Shown: one piece after another, positions 1 to 7,980 of the stretch
How positions within the stretch are numbered: position 1 is the first letter of the stretch
Layout of the letters: the number at the start of each line of letters is the position of its first letter
NCBI GenBank assembly: GCA_002364735.1
Contig: DEZB01000035.1
Location: 28,581-92,580, forward strand
Direction of reading: 5' to 3'
Source: Bacteroidales bacterium UBA3143
GTDB lineage: Bacteria; Bacteroidota; Bacteroidia; Bacteroidales; Dysgonomonadaceae
Length of the DNA stretch: 64,000 nucleotides
The notes under the pieces: model-generated
Told to the model about the DNA's origin: nothing
Seen by the model: only the letters and a program-made list of their open reading frames with translations
Database searches by the model: none
Translations under genes and position numbers: made by a program

Positions 1-97
1 TAAATTCGGGTATTTTTTTTCCACCAAATAAAAGTAGTATAGCAAGAACTATAATAGGAATTTCCCAGCCGTTTAGATTAAAAAGTAATGGATTCAT
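1..97 (-). CDS. tatA: TatA/TatE family twin-arginine translocase subunit (N-terminal part, runs off window)
   Basis: Only the first 32 codons are inside the window. They encode a short N-terminus, then a hydrophobic helix starting after GWEIP, then FGGKKIPEF, which is the typical TatA hinge (FG followed by KKIPE). TatA forms the pore-like component of the Tat system that exports folded proteins carrying an RR signal. The ATG at 97 was chosen because a minus-strand Bacteroidota promoter lies about 45 bp upstream. A Tat substrate is present in the same window (oxidoreductase at 59.8 kb). The family call rests on a short segment but is quite specific; which TatA paralogue it is cannot be decided. 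Confidence 0.88.
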   Translation of the reverse strand, partial: MNPLLFNLNGWEIPIIVLAILLLFGGKKIPEF

Positions 98-141
98 GAA
101 TTTTTTGTTTGTTGAAATGTTTAGTAAATCTCTATACATGA

Positions 142-173
142 CAAAAATAGAATTTATTCTACTCAGATGCAAA
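142..173 (-). promoter_or_regulatory. Bacteroidota-type promoter for tatA
   Basis: On the minus strand there is TTTG (173-170), a 20-bp spacer, then TATTTTTG (149-142). This fits the -33 TTTG / -7 TAnnTTTG consensus. Transcription would begin near 135, giving a leader of roughly 40 nt before the ATG at 97. Confidence 0.5.
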
Positions 174-307
174 AGTTTTTGCCTTAAAGATTCGAAATGC
201 TTTTTATTTAACACGATCTGCTACATATAATGTTATTTAAGTTGCAAATCATGTCTTCAATGTTAAAATTCAAGTAGATAGGAGGTTCGTCTTTATCAAT
301 AGTTCTG

Positions 308-1339
308 TCATTTAATAATTAAATCCATATAGATGGGATAGTGGTCACTAAATCCACCTAAATAGCGTGGTCCTGCATTTGTTCTATACGGACGCACACC
401 TCCATACTTTTCATCTTTCTCACTCAAATAATCAGGTGAGAAAATATGTGCCTCATTGTTATTTATTCGGATATTATTGTCCTTCATTATTAGACTACCA
501 CTCACTATAAACTGATCTAACATACCCCATTCACCTTGATATTTATAGGAGCCGAAGTCTTTTTCTTTTATTCGATGGAAGAACATATTATAGAGTTCAT
601 GTTCATGCAAATGATAGTTGAGGCTACGTGCTTTCAACACCTTATAGATACTTTTATTGTCAGGATAATCGTTGAAATCTCCCATTATAATAATATTGGC
701 ATTCTCTCTGATAATAAACAAGCTGTCTGCTTTATCTCTTAATGTCTGAGCTGCATCAATTCGATTTGGTTCTGAAGTTAACTGACCTCCGCTTCTTGAT
801 GGAAAATGACAAACAAATACATCCATTGTATCTCCTGAAACAACTTGACCTACTGCATGCAGAATATTTCTTGTGGGACGTGCATCTTCTTTTCGGAACT
901 CAACTATATACTCATTCTTTTCCAATAGTTTAAATTGATGTCGTTGGTATAGTAGGGCTACATCTATGCCTCGATGATCGGGGGAGTTAGTAGTCAAATA
1001 GTCATATTGTTGGGCTCGTATAGGTGAACGCTTAGTTAAATCGAAAATAACACTATCATTTTCTATTTCACACAATCCAACCAATGCAGGTGATTGCATC
1101 TCACCCAGAGCTGTAATGACGCGACCAATGTTGCGCTGTTTCTCCCAATATTTCCAATCGTTCCAGTTCATAAAACCTCCTGGCAGGAAGTCATAATCGT
1201 TTTTAAGGGAATCATGCTTTGTATCAAAAAGGTTCTCAACATTGTAAAACATAATCCTAAAATTAGGCTGTGAGCATACTTTAGGAACAAAAAAGGAAAT
1301 CGCTATAAAGATAAGAGACAGTGAAGCTTTATTATACAT
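308..1339 (-). CDS. Secreted endonuclease/exonuclease/phosphatase family protein
   Basis: 343 residues. An N-terminal hydrophobic signal (about residues 1-24, ending VCSQ) implies export. The rest is a DNase I-like EEP fold: YNVENLFD near residues 32-39 (Asn and Glu metal/phosphate ligands), a VCHFPSRSGG strand, GDFND near residue 220, and SDHYPI near the C-terminus carrying the catalytic Asp-His pair. Family members hydrolyse phosphodiesters in nucleic acids or phospholipid/inositol phosphates, and the substrate here cannot be read from sequence. It lies 126 bp downstream of pepD on the same strand and may be cotranscribed with it. No promoter box was seen directly upstream. Confidence 0.85.
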   Translation of the reverse strand: MYNKASLSLIFIAISFFVPKVCSQPNFRIMFYNVENLFDTKHDSLKNDYDFLPGGFMNWNDWKYWEKQRNIGRVITALGEMQSPALVGLCEIENDSVIFDLTKRSPIRAQQYDYLTTNSPDHRGIDVALLYQRHQFKLLEKNEYIVEFRKEDARPTRNILHAVGQVVSGDTMDVFVCHFPSRSGGQLTSEPNRIDAAQTLRDKADSLFIIRENANIIIMGDFNDYPDNKSIYKVLKARSLNYHLHEHELYNMFFHRIKEKDFGSYKYQGEWGMLDQFIVSGSLIMKDNNIRINNNEAHIFSPDYLSEKDEKYGGVRPYRTNAGPRYLGGFSDHYPIYMDLIIK

Positions 1340-1465
1340 GCAGTGTATATAAAAGAAAGAGAACTATCAATCAGCAATATGCATAATGGACTATTCTCCT
1401 TCAGTTTTTATAATTGATTTCTATTACTATAGCAATACTGTAAGCAACAGAAATGCGATATATGA

Positions 1466-2932
1466 TTAGTTGTTCTCTTCTGGTAAATTCTCAAGCAGCT
1501 TCACAAAAGAATCCCACCATTTTGCTACAGAAGCTATTTCCACTTTTTCATCTGGTGAATGCGCATTACGTATGGTCGGTCCTATTGATATCATATCAAG
1601 CTCAGGATATTTCTCCAAGAACAGTCCACACTCTAATCCTGCATGAATCACTTTAACTTCAGGTGCTGTATTGTATAGTTTCTTATACTCATCTATGGCT
1701 ACTTTTAATATAGCAGACTCTGGATTTGGTTTCCAACCTGGATAACCTTCGCTGTGTTTCACCTTTGCGCCAGCCAACTTAAATACTGAAGCTACCATAT
1801 TCAGTATATCTTGCTTGGCAGACTCAGCAGAGCTGCGTTGACTTGTGCCCACTTCAATTATATTGTTTTTCAGCATCTTCACCGAAGCCAAGTTGGTGGA
1901 TGTCTCCACCATTCCAGGAATATCGTGACTCATGCCAATAACTCCGTGAGGACAAGCATACAATGCTCTAACAAGATTCTTAGTCATTTTAGCACCAATC
2001 ACTTTCGATGGTGTATCGGTTGACTCTAACACTAAGTTTACATTTGGGTCTGTATGTTTCAGTTCGTCTTGCAAGTCAGCCAACAAATGATTAAGTATCA
2101 CACGAACAGTCTCTTTGTGCTTGTTCTTAACCCCTGCTATTGCGTGAGCCTCTCTTGCTATTGCATTGTGAAGATTACCTCCATTTATTTCCGATACAAC
2201 CAGTTTGAAGTCTTTGTCTATGAAATTGTATAAAAAGCGGTTCAATATTTTATTAGCATTACCCAAGCCGTGATCTATATCACTGCCAGAGTGTCCTCCC
2301 TTTAATCCATTCACTGATACTTTGAACCAGAAATAACCTTTAGGAGTTTCTTTGGTTTTATATTCAAAATAAGCTTTTGTGCCTTTACCACCTGCACACC
2401 CAATGTATATTTCACCTTCTTCTTCTGTGTCTAAGTTCATAAGTATTTTACCACTCATAAAGTCTTTTTCTAAAGCATAAGCTCCTGTTAGACCAGTTTC
2501 TTCGTCAACTGTAAAGAGTGCCTCTATTTTTCCATGTGCTATGTCATTAGAAGCCAGCACAGCCAGTTGAGCCGCTACACCAATGCCATTGTCTGCACCC
2601 AAAGTGGTGCCTTTAGCTTTCAGCCAATCACCCTCTATAACTGTCTCTATAGGGTCATTGTCAAAGTCGTGTACAACATTTGCGTTTTTCTCACACACCA
2701 TGTCTACATGCGATTGAAGAATAACAGTAGGCAACTTTTCTTTGCCCTTAGTTGCTTCTTTGGTTATCAATACATTTCCAACTTTGTCCTTTTTAGCATG
2801 GAGGTTATTCTTCTTTGCAAAGTCTAAAAGATAGGCAACGATCTTTTCTTCTTTCTTTGAAGGACGTGGAATCTGGGTAATGTTATAAAAATAACCCCAT
2901 AATTCCGAAGGCTTTAAGTCATTAATTGTCAT
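1466..2932 (-). CDS. pepD: Aminoacyl-histidine dipeptidase (Xaa-His dipeptidase, M20C)
   Basis: 488 residues, the usual length for PepD. Visible metallopeptidase M20 motifs are HVDMV (first zinc His and Asp, about residue 75), GADNGIG (bridging Asp), DEETGLTGA (catalytic Glu pair) and a C-terminal HAGLECG / NAHSPDE segment with the last zinc His. The enzyme is cytosolic and hydrolyses dipeptides such as carnosine and cysteinylglycine. There is no signal peptide. It is transcribed divergently from the small membrane protein/ompH pair, and the 178-bp gap holds the promoter of that pair. All expected ligands are present, so the family assignment is secure. Confidence 0.95.
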   Translation of the reverse strand: MTINDLKPSELWGYFYNITQIPRPSKKEEKIVAYLLDFAKKNNLHAKKDKVGNVLITKEATKGKEKLPTVILQSHVDMVCEKNANVVHDFDNDPIETVIEGDWLKAKGTTLGADNGIGVAAQLAVLASNDIAHGKIEALFTVDEETGLTGAYALEKDFMSGKILMNLDTEEEGEIYIGCAGGKGTKAYFEYKTKETPKGYFWFKVSVNGLKGGHSGSDIDHGLGNANKILNRFLYNFIDKDFKLVVSEINGGNLHNAIAREAHAIAGVKNKHKETVRVILNHLLADLQDELKHTDPNVNLVLESTDTPSKVIGAKMTKNLVRALYACPHGVIGMSHDIPGMVETSTNLASVKMLKNNIIEVGTSQRSSAESAKQDILNMVASVFKLAGAKVKHSEGYPGWKPNPESAILKVAIDEYKKLYNTAPEVKVIHAGLECGLFLEKYPELDMISIGPTIRNAHSPDEKVEIASVAKWWDSFVKLLENLPEENN

Positions 2933-3056
2933 ACTTATAAAGATTTTATATAACGGCTATTATTTGTAAGTCGTCACAGTTTTTACTATTCTTATTCTGT
3001 AAATTTACGAGAAATATTTATGCACACAAAAATTTTTGTATCTTTAAGATGAAATC

Positions 3057-3089
3057 TTTGTTTATAATTATCCAATTAAACTATCTTTG
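3057..3089 (+). promoter_or_regulatory. Bacteroidota-type promoter upstream of small membrane protein and ompH
   Basis: TTTG at 3057-3060, a 21-bp spacer, and TATCTTTG at 3082-3089 match the -33/-7 consensus. The start site would fall near 3096, about 15 nt before the ATG at 3111. Confidence 0.6.
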
Positions 3090-3110
3090 CAACAATAATA
3101 TAAAAAGACT

Positions 3111-3332
3111 ATGCTTAAAACTATCATCATATCATTTGTTTTATTAGCTGTAGCTATAATGCTAATGGGCGTTCGTGTATTTTTTACAAAAAAAGGAACT
3201 TTCCCAAATACGCATATTAGTGGTAGCCAAGCAATGAAAGATAGAGGTATAAGTTGTGCTACTTCACAAGAAAGGCATACACACAATCATGTCAATCCTC
3301 TCCAAGAAATGCTTAAATCGGATAATTTCTAA
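3111..3332 (+). CDS. Small single-pass membrane protein, conserved type, unknown function
   Basis: 73 residues. One N-terminal transmembrane helix (about residues 3-25) is followed by a short polar tail with FPNTHISGSQAM, a single Cys in GISCATSQE and a His-rich HTHNH patch. A good promoter sits right upstream and ompH follows after 15 bp, so the two are probably cotranscribed and both concern the envelope. Codon use resembles the neighbours. I recall similar short proteins in other Bacteroidota but cannot name a family. The Cys and clustered His could bind a metal, which is only an inference. Confidence 0.7.
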   Translation: MLKTIIISFVLLAVAIMLMGVRVFFTKKGTFPNTHISGSQAMKDRGISCATSQERHTHNHVNPLQEMLKSDNF

Positions 3333-3347
3333 ATTAATATATTAAAG

Positions 3348-3977
3348 ATGAAGAATAACTACGTTATCAGCGGCGTTTTAGCTGCTGCAATTATTTTGCT
3401 TTACATTTTACACTTTACTTCCAAACCAAATGGCGCTGGAAGCCAGGTTAAGTATGAATTTGCAGCAGGAGACTCAAGTGTCGCACTACCGATAGCATAC
3501 ATAAATGTGGATTCATTGTTGATGAATTACAACTTTGCCACAGATCTTAATGAAGCTTTGATGAGAAAAGAAGAAAGCTCACGTGCATCATTAACCCAAA
3601 AAGAAAGACAAGTACAGACAGCTGTTCAGGAGTTTCAACGCAAAATTGAAAACAATGCATTCTTAACTCAGAAAAGAGCTGAAGAAGAACAACAACGCAT
3701 CGAGAAGATGGGTGAAGAGTATCAGAGAATGGCGCAACAGTTGGGTAATGAGCTTGGAATAGAGCAACAAAAACTCAACATCCAATTGTCAGACACTGTT
3801 AGACAAGCATTGAAAGATTTTAATGCGAATAAGAACTTTGAAGTTATTCTTAGTAATACAGCTTCAGACAATATTCTATTGGCACATCCAAAGTATGATG
3901 TTACAGATGATGTGATAGCATTTTTGAACAAGCGTTACGGTCCTGCAACAGCAGCAAGTGCCACCGAGAAAAAGTAA
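3348..3977 (+). CDS. OmpH/Skp-family periplasmic chaperone-like protein
   Basis: 209 residues: an N-terminal hydrophobic anchor or signal (about residues 5-23), a short beta segment with IAYINVDSLL, then a long Gln/Glu/Lys-rich helical coiled coil (about residues 75-150) with many QQ and EE pairs, then a return strand ending near ILLAHPKYDVTDDVIAFLN. This is the Skp/OmpH layout, a trimeric 'jellyfish' chaperone that carries unfolded outer-membrane proteins across the periplasm. It lacks a clear cleavage site, so it may stay membrane-tethered. It is cotranscribed with the small membrane protein and followed by a strong hairpin terminator. Confidence 0.85.
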   Translation: MKNNYVISGVLAAAIILLYILHFTSKPNGAGSQVKYEFAAGDSSVALPIAYINVDSLLMNYNFATDLNEALMRKEESSRASLTQKERQVQTAVQEFQRKIENNAFLTQKRAEEEQQRIEKMGEEYQRMAQQLGNELGIEQQKLNIQLSDTVRQALKDFNANKNFEVILSNTASDNILLAHPKYDVTDDVIAFLNKRYGPATAASATEKK

Positions 3978-4035
3978 TTTCAATTCGATTTGTAGACATT
4001 CATCTACGTAATAGGTGTATGACGATTTATACAAC

Positions 4036-4090
4036 AAAGTGCTTTAAAGTAACATTGCAAAACATGGTGCTTTAAGGCACTTTCTTTTTT
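4036..4090 (+). terminator. Rho-independent terminator after ompH
   Basis: Arms AAAGTGCTTTAAAG (4036-4049) and CTTTAAGGCACTTT (4070-4083) pair with one mismatch around a 20-nt loop, followed by a T tract (4085-4090). Confidence 0.75.
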
Positions 4091-4108
4091 AACCAAATTC
4101 CTTTTCTA

Positions 4109-5293
4109 ATGAAATATTGGCAAAAGTACATTGATAAGCATAAAGTATATGATAAATATGCTGTTCCTCGCAAATTCAATTATGCGATGGTGGTTGTGAT
4201 TCCATGCTTTGATGAGCCCGATGTTTTAACTACTCTCAATAGCCTTAAGCACTGTTTGCCAACGCAGCATCCAGTTGGTGTGCTGGTGGTTGTAAACTCA
4301 AGTGAAACAACAGATGAAGCTATTGTCATTCATAACCGTAAAACATATGATGATGTTATTGACTTTGCTAATAATGAAAATAGATCAACCCTCTCTTTTC
4401 ATGCACTCTTGTGCGAAGATTTACCACGTAAACATGCAGGAGTAGGACTGGCTCGTAAAATTGGGATGGAGTGGGCTACAAGAGGATTCTTGCAATGTGA
4501 GAATAGGGCTGGAGTCATACTTTCGTTAGATGCTGACTGCACAGTCTCTGAAAACTATTTAAACACGATAGAAAGCCAGTTTCAATTATCTCAACCTAAT
4601 TGCTGTGTGCTAAACTTTCAGCATCGCATTACTCCTAATTCAGATCCATTATTGAATGATGCCATTGAGCAATATGAACAATATATATGGTATTTTCGTG
4701 ATGCGCTAAGAGCCATAGGTTTCCCCTACTATTACCACACCATTGGTTCAGCATTTGCTGTGTCAGCCGATGCCTATGTGCGTGTTGGAGGAATAGGACG
4801 GCAACAGGGTGGTGAAGACTTCTATTTTTTGCAAAAGGTTTTTCAATTGGGTAAGACCAGTGAGCTAATGAAGGCCTTTGTTTACCCCGAAGCTCGCTTC
4901 TCAGAACGAATTCCTTTTGGAACTGGACCTGCACTTGAGAAAATTATAGCTTCAGCAGATGGTCTGTTGCGTGTATATTCAGTTGATGCTTTCATTGCTT
5001 TGAAGGGCTTTTTCGATCTCAGGATAAAATTTTATAAACAATCGGATGATCAAGTTCTCTCACTGATAAATCAATTGCACCCTTCAATACAAGATTTCCT
5101 GCATGAGAATAAGTTCTTAGCTTCTATCAGCGATTGCAATAATAATGCAGCATCTGTAAGCTCTTTTGAGAAGCGTTTTTTTCATCATTTCAATGCTTTT
5201 GTAATCATTAAATATTTAAATTTTGCACATATCCCCTATTTTGAGCTAATTCCAATACACCAAGCGAAAGATAAATTGGTAGGATTGCTTTAA
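4109..5293 (+). CDS. Family 2-like glycosyltransferase (GT-A fold)
   Basis: 394 residues. The N-terminal region has a GT-A nucleotide-sugar domain: VVVIPCFDEP near residue 30, a VLVVVNSSE strand, and LSLDADC near residue 147, which supplies the DxD-like metal site. A GGEDFYFLQK segment after residue 220 corresponds to the ED(Y) acceptor/catalytic-base region of GT2 enzymes. There is no transmembrane helix, so it is probably cytosolic or peripheral. The sugar donor and acceptor are unknown. It stands alone between the ompH terminator and marC, with no polysaccharide cluster around it. Confidence 0.75.
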   Translation: MKYWQKYIDKHKVYDKYAVPRKFNYAMVVVIPCFDEPDVLTTLNSLKHCLPTQHPVGVLVVVNSSETTDEAIVIHNRKTYDDVIDFANNENRSTLSFHALLCEDLPRKHAGVGLARKIGMEWATRGFLQCENRAGVILSLDADCTVSENYLNTIESQFQLSQPNCCVLNFQHRITPNSDPLLNDAIEQYEQYIWYFRDALRAIGFPYYYHTIGSAFAVSADAYVRVGGIGRQQGGEDFYFLQKVFQLGKTSELMKAFVYPEARFSERIPFGTGPALEKIIASADGLLRVYSVDAFIALKGFFDLRIKFYKQSDDQVLSLINQLHPSIQDFLHENKFLASISDCNNNAASVSSFEKRFFHHFNAFVIIKYLNFAHIPYFELIPIHQAKDKLVGLL

Positions 5294-5310
5294 TATACCG
5301 CCAGTTTTAG

Positions 5311-5318
5311 TATTTTTG
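5311..5318 (+). promoter_or_regulatory. Candidate -7 box for marC
   Basis: TATTTTTG matches TAnnTTTG and sits about 75 bp before the marC ATG. No -33 TTTG was seen at the right distance. The 15-mer TTTTAGTATTTTTGT around it recurs upstream of the M16 protease gene (25936-25950). Confidence 0.35.
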
Positions 5319-5392
5319 TCCGTTGTTAGAGTTTGGTTTCGATCAATTAGCAACCTCATAGAAGACATCTCACAATTACATCAAAAGCACTT

Positions 5393-5989
5393 ATGTTTAA
5401 TATTAACTACCTTGAAATAGTAAGTACGTTTATCGTATTATTTGCAATTATTGATGCTACAGGTTCTGTCCCTATCTTTCTTAATCTGCGTAGTCAAGAT
5501 AAAATAATCCATCCAGAAAAAGCAACGTTCTACTCAACTTTGATATTGCTTATTTTCCTCTTTGTTGGAGAATGGATTCTAAAGCTATTTCAAGTCGATC
5601 TTCAGTCGTTTGCTGTAGCTGGTGCATTGGTCATTCTTATTATCTCCATTGAGATGATTTTTGGCGTAGAAATATTTAAAAACGATAGTCCAACAGGTTC
5701 TTCCACTTTAGTGCCAGTTGTTTTTCCTCTTATTGCTGGACCAGGTAGCTTCACCACACTATTGTCCATGAGGGCAGAGTTTGCAATGATTAATGTTCTT
5801 ATTGCTTTAATGCTAAATATGTTGTTTGTCTTTTTTGTTTTAAAGAACCTCGATCTGGTGAAACGGATCATGGGAGTATCAGGTGTCTATATTTTACGAA
5901 AATTCTTTGGTGTTATTCTAATGGCCATATCTGTAAGGTTGATTACTGCTAATATGAGTGCGTTGATTCAAATAGTAGGACTGGAATAG
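5393..5989 (+). CDS. MarC family integral membrane protein (UPF0056)
   Basis: 198 residues with about six hydrophobic helices and no signal peptide. Family hallmarks include FAIIDATGSVPIFLNL near residue 18, an EIFKNDSPTGSS loop, and VPVVFPLIAGPGSFTTLL near residue 108. MarC proteins are inner-membrane proteins once linked to multiple antibiotic resistance, but their transport substrate is not established, so no function is assigned beyond the family. The length is standard. It is monocistronic as far as can be seen. Confidence 0.9.
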   Translation: MFNINYLEIVSTFIVLFAIIDATGSVPIFLNLRSQDKIIHPEKATFYSTLILLIFLFVGEWILKLFQVDLQSFAVAGALVILIISIEMIFGVEIFKNDSPTGSSTLVPVVFPLIAGPGSFTTLLSMRAEFAMINVLIALMLNMLFVFFVLKNLDLVKRIMGVSGVYILRKFFGVILMAISVRLITANMSALIQIVGLE

Positions 5990-6568
5990 GGTTATAATTA
6001 CGAATTAGTATTTACGAATGTGTTGGTATGGGGTGAGTTTTTGTGTTGGGAGTTGTGTAATTTCTGCAGTAGAGAAAGTGATTTATCGCATCTTAGTGAT
6101 ATCTTCGAACCCGCCCTCCCCAGCACCCTGATGGAGGGGAGAGGCAATATACAGTGCAGTATTTAATCATTAACAATAATGTCTAAAAATTGCATTCTGC
6201 TAAAGTCCCCTTTCTTTACTTGAAAATCCGTGGAGTAAAATGAAGCATTTTTCGTCTTTACTGGTTTTTTACGGTAGCTCTACAAAAGACCATGCGTTTA
6301 CTTTCCTTTCTTAGCTCAAATCACAAACCTTCATATCTTGTTTATAAGATAAATATTTGTAATTAAGAATTCATCTTTTGTAATTAACTATTACTATATA
6401 GTTGTATTTCACTGCTATTAAGCTGTAACTTTGCATTTATTAAAGGTAAAGAGAAAGAGAGTTTCTATTAATATCGTATATTTGTAGCATATATTTGATG
6501 TGGCTATCAAAAGAATAATTTCGTAAATTTTTAGAAATCAATATAATTATCATTTTAAAATTAAAAAC
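5990..6568 (+). other. 579-bp intergenic region upstream of eno
   Basis: No convincing ORF. It begins with ATTACGAATTA-type AT-rich repeats (about 5997-6022) like those after trpA. It contains a small CCCTCC (6114-6119) / GGAGGG (6133-6138) inverted repeat in an unusually C-rich patch. It ends with two candidate eno promoter boxes. Otherwise I see nothing. Confidence 0.6.
6402..6484 (+). promoter_or_regulatory. Candidate promoter region of eno
   Basis: Two TAnnTTTG boxes are present: TAACTTTG (6426-6433), with a TTG-containing partial -33 about 20 bp upstream (6402-6405), and TATATTTG (6477-6484). Either could drive eno, with leaders of roughly 130 or 80 nt. Which one is used cannot be read from the sequence. 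Confidence 0.4.
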
Positions 6569-7849
6569 ATGAGAATTGAAAGTATTATCGGTAGAGAGGT
6601 TATAGATTCAAGAGGTTTTCCTACCGTTGAGGTTGACGTAACATTAGAATGTGGTGGGTTTGGACGTACTTCTGTGCCATCTGGCGCATCAACAGGCGAA
6701 AACGAAGCTATTGAGCTTCGTGACGGAGACAAAAAAAGATTTGGTGGTAAAGGTGTTTTAAAAGCAGTTGCTAATGTCAACGAAATCATTGCTCCTGAAC
6801 TTATAGGTTGGGATGCATCACAACAAGCTGACATTGACGCGAAGCTTATTGAGCTTGATGGAACTAAAACCAAATCAAACCTTGGAGCTAACGCAATGTT
6901 GGGTGTTTCTTTGGCTGTAGCTAAGGCTGCTGCTGATGCATTAGGAATGCCACTTTACAGATACATTGGTGGAACAAATACAGTTACACTTCCAGTTCCA
7001 ATGATGAATATTATCAATGGGGGTTCTCACTCTGATGCAACTATTGCTTTTCAAGAGTTTATGATTCGTCCTGTGGGTGCTACATCTTTCCGCGAAGGAT
7101 TGCGCATGGGTGCTGAAGTCTTTCATGAATTAAAGAAAGTATTGGGCGAGCGCAATTTAAGTACAGCTGTAGGTGATGAGGGTGGTTATGCTCCTGCACT
7201 TAATGGTACTGAAGATGCTTTAGAAACAATTTTGACAGCTATCAAAAGAGCTGGTTACGAGCCAAAACAAGATATTACAATTGCTCTGGACTGTGCTGCT
7301 TCTGAATTTTATGAAGGTGGTAATTACAACTATGCTAAGTTTGAAGGTGACTCAGGTTTAGTTCGCACTCCAGAAGATCAAGTTAATTTCCTTGCTGAAT
7401 TGGTTTCAAAATATCCAATCGATTCTATCGAAGATGGTATGGACGAAGGAGACTGGGAAGGTTGGAAAATACTTACTGATAAATTGGGTGACAAGATTCA
7501 ATTAGTTGGTGACGATTTATTTGTTACTAACGTAGAATTCCTGAAAAAAGGAATCGAAATGGGTTGCGCAAATTCTATCCTTATTAAGGTAAACCAAATT
7601 GGAACTTTAACAGAAACATTAGATGCAATTGAAATGGCTCACCGTCATGGATACACAAGTGTAACTTCACATCGCTCAGGTGAGACTGAAGATTCAACTA
7701 TTGCTGACATTGCTGTTGCAACCAATTCAGGTCAAATCAAAACTGGTTCGGCAAGCCGTTCAGATCGTATGGCTAAGTACAATCAATTGCTTCGCATTGA
7801 AGAAGAGTTAGGTGATCTCGCAGTGTATGGTTACAAGCGTGTGAAATAA
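6569..7849 (+). CDS. eno: Enolase (phosphopyruvate hydratase)
   Basis: 426 residues, full length. It converts 2-phosphoglycerate to phosphoenolpyruvate in glycolysis, in the cytosol, as a Mg-dependent dimer or octamer. Visible motifs are SRGFPTVEVDV and SGASTGENEA (flexible loop with the substrate-binding Ser), GDEGGYAP near residue 208 (catalytic Glu), ALDCAASEF (metal Asp), SIEDGMDEGDW, the signature ILIKVNQIGTLTET with the catalytic Lys, and SHRSGETEDS. The ATG start aligns with the conserved N-terminal IESIIGREVIDSRG. Codon use is more optimized than its neighbours, as expected for a highly expressed gene. It is monocistronic, ending in a hairpin terminator. Confidence 0.99.
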   Translation: MRIESIIGREVIDSRGFPTVEVDVTLECGGFGRTSVPSGASTGENEAIELRDGDKKRFGGKGVLKAVANVNEIIAPELIGWDASQQADIDAKLIELDGTKTKSNLGANAMLGVSLAVAKAAADALGMPLYRYIGGTNTVTLPVPMMNIINGGSHSDATIAFQEFMIRPVGATSFREGLRMGAEVFHELKKVLGERNLSTAVGDEGGYAPALNGTEDALETILTAIKRAGYEPKQDITIALDCAASEFYEGGNYNYAKFEGDSGLVRTPEDQVNFLAELVSKYPIDSIEDGMDEGDWEGWKILTDKLGDKIQLVGDDLFVTNVEFLKKGIEMGCANSILIKVNQIGTLTETLDAIEMAHRHGYTSVTSHRSGETEDSTIADIAVATNSGQIKTGSASRSDRMAKYNQLLRIEEELGDLAVYGYKRVK

Positions 7850-7894
7850 GAACGTTATTTCGATAATTATATAATTGTCAAAACTGATTATAAT

Positions 7895-7929
7895 AAAAAA
7901 TAGCAATTTGAAAGAATTGCTATTTTTTT
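7895..7929 (+). terminator. Terminator of eno (symmetrical, could serve nhaD too)
   Basis: AAAAAATAGCAATT (7895-7908) pairs perfectly with AATTGCTATTTTTT (7915-7928) around a 6-nt loop. The A-run/T-run symmetry makes it usable from both directions, and nhaD converges on it. Confidence 0.85.
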
Positions 7930-7980
7930 ATCTCAGTTTATGAAGAAAGTATTAACTAAAAGCTTGTCTTTTGTGTTGCT

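Noticed and set aside
6100..6140. tRNA-like T-arm string TTCGAACCC
   Set aside because: No acceptor, D or anticodon arm could be fitted around it. The region only forms a weak CCCTCC/GGAGGG hairpin.
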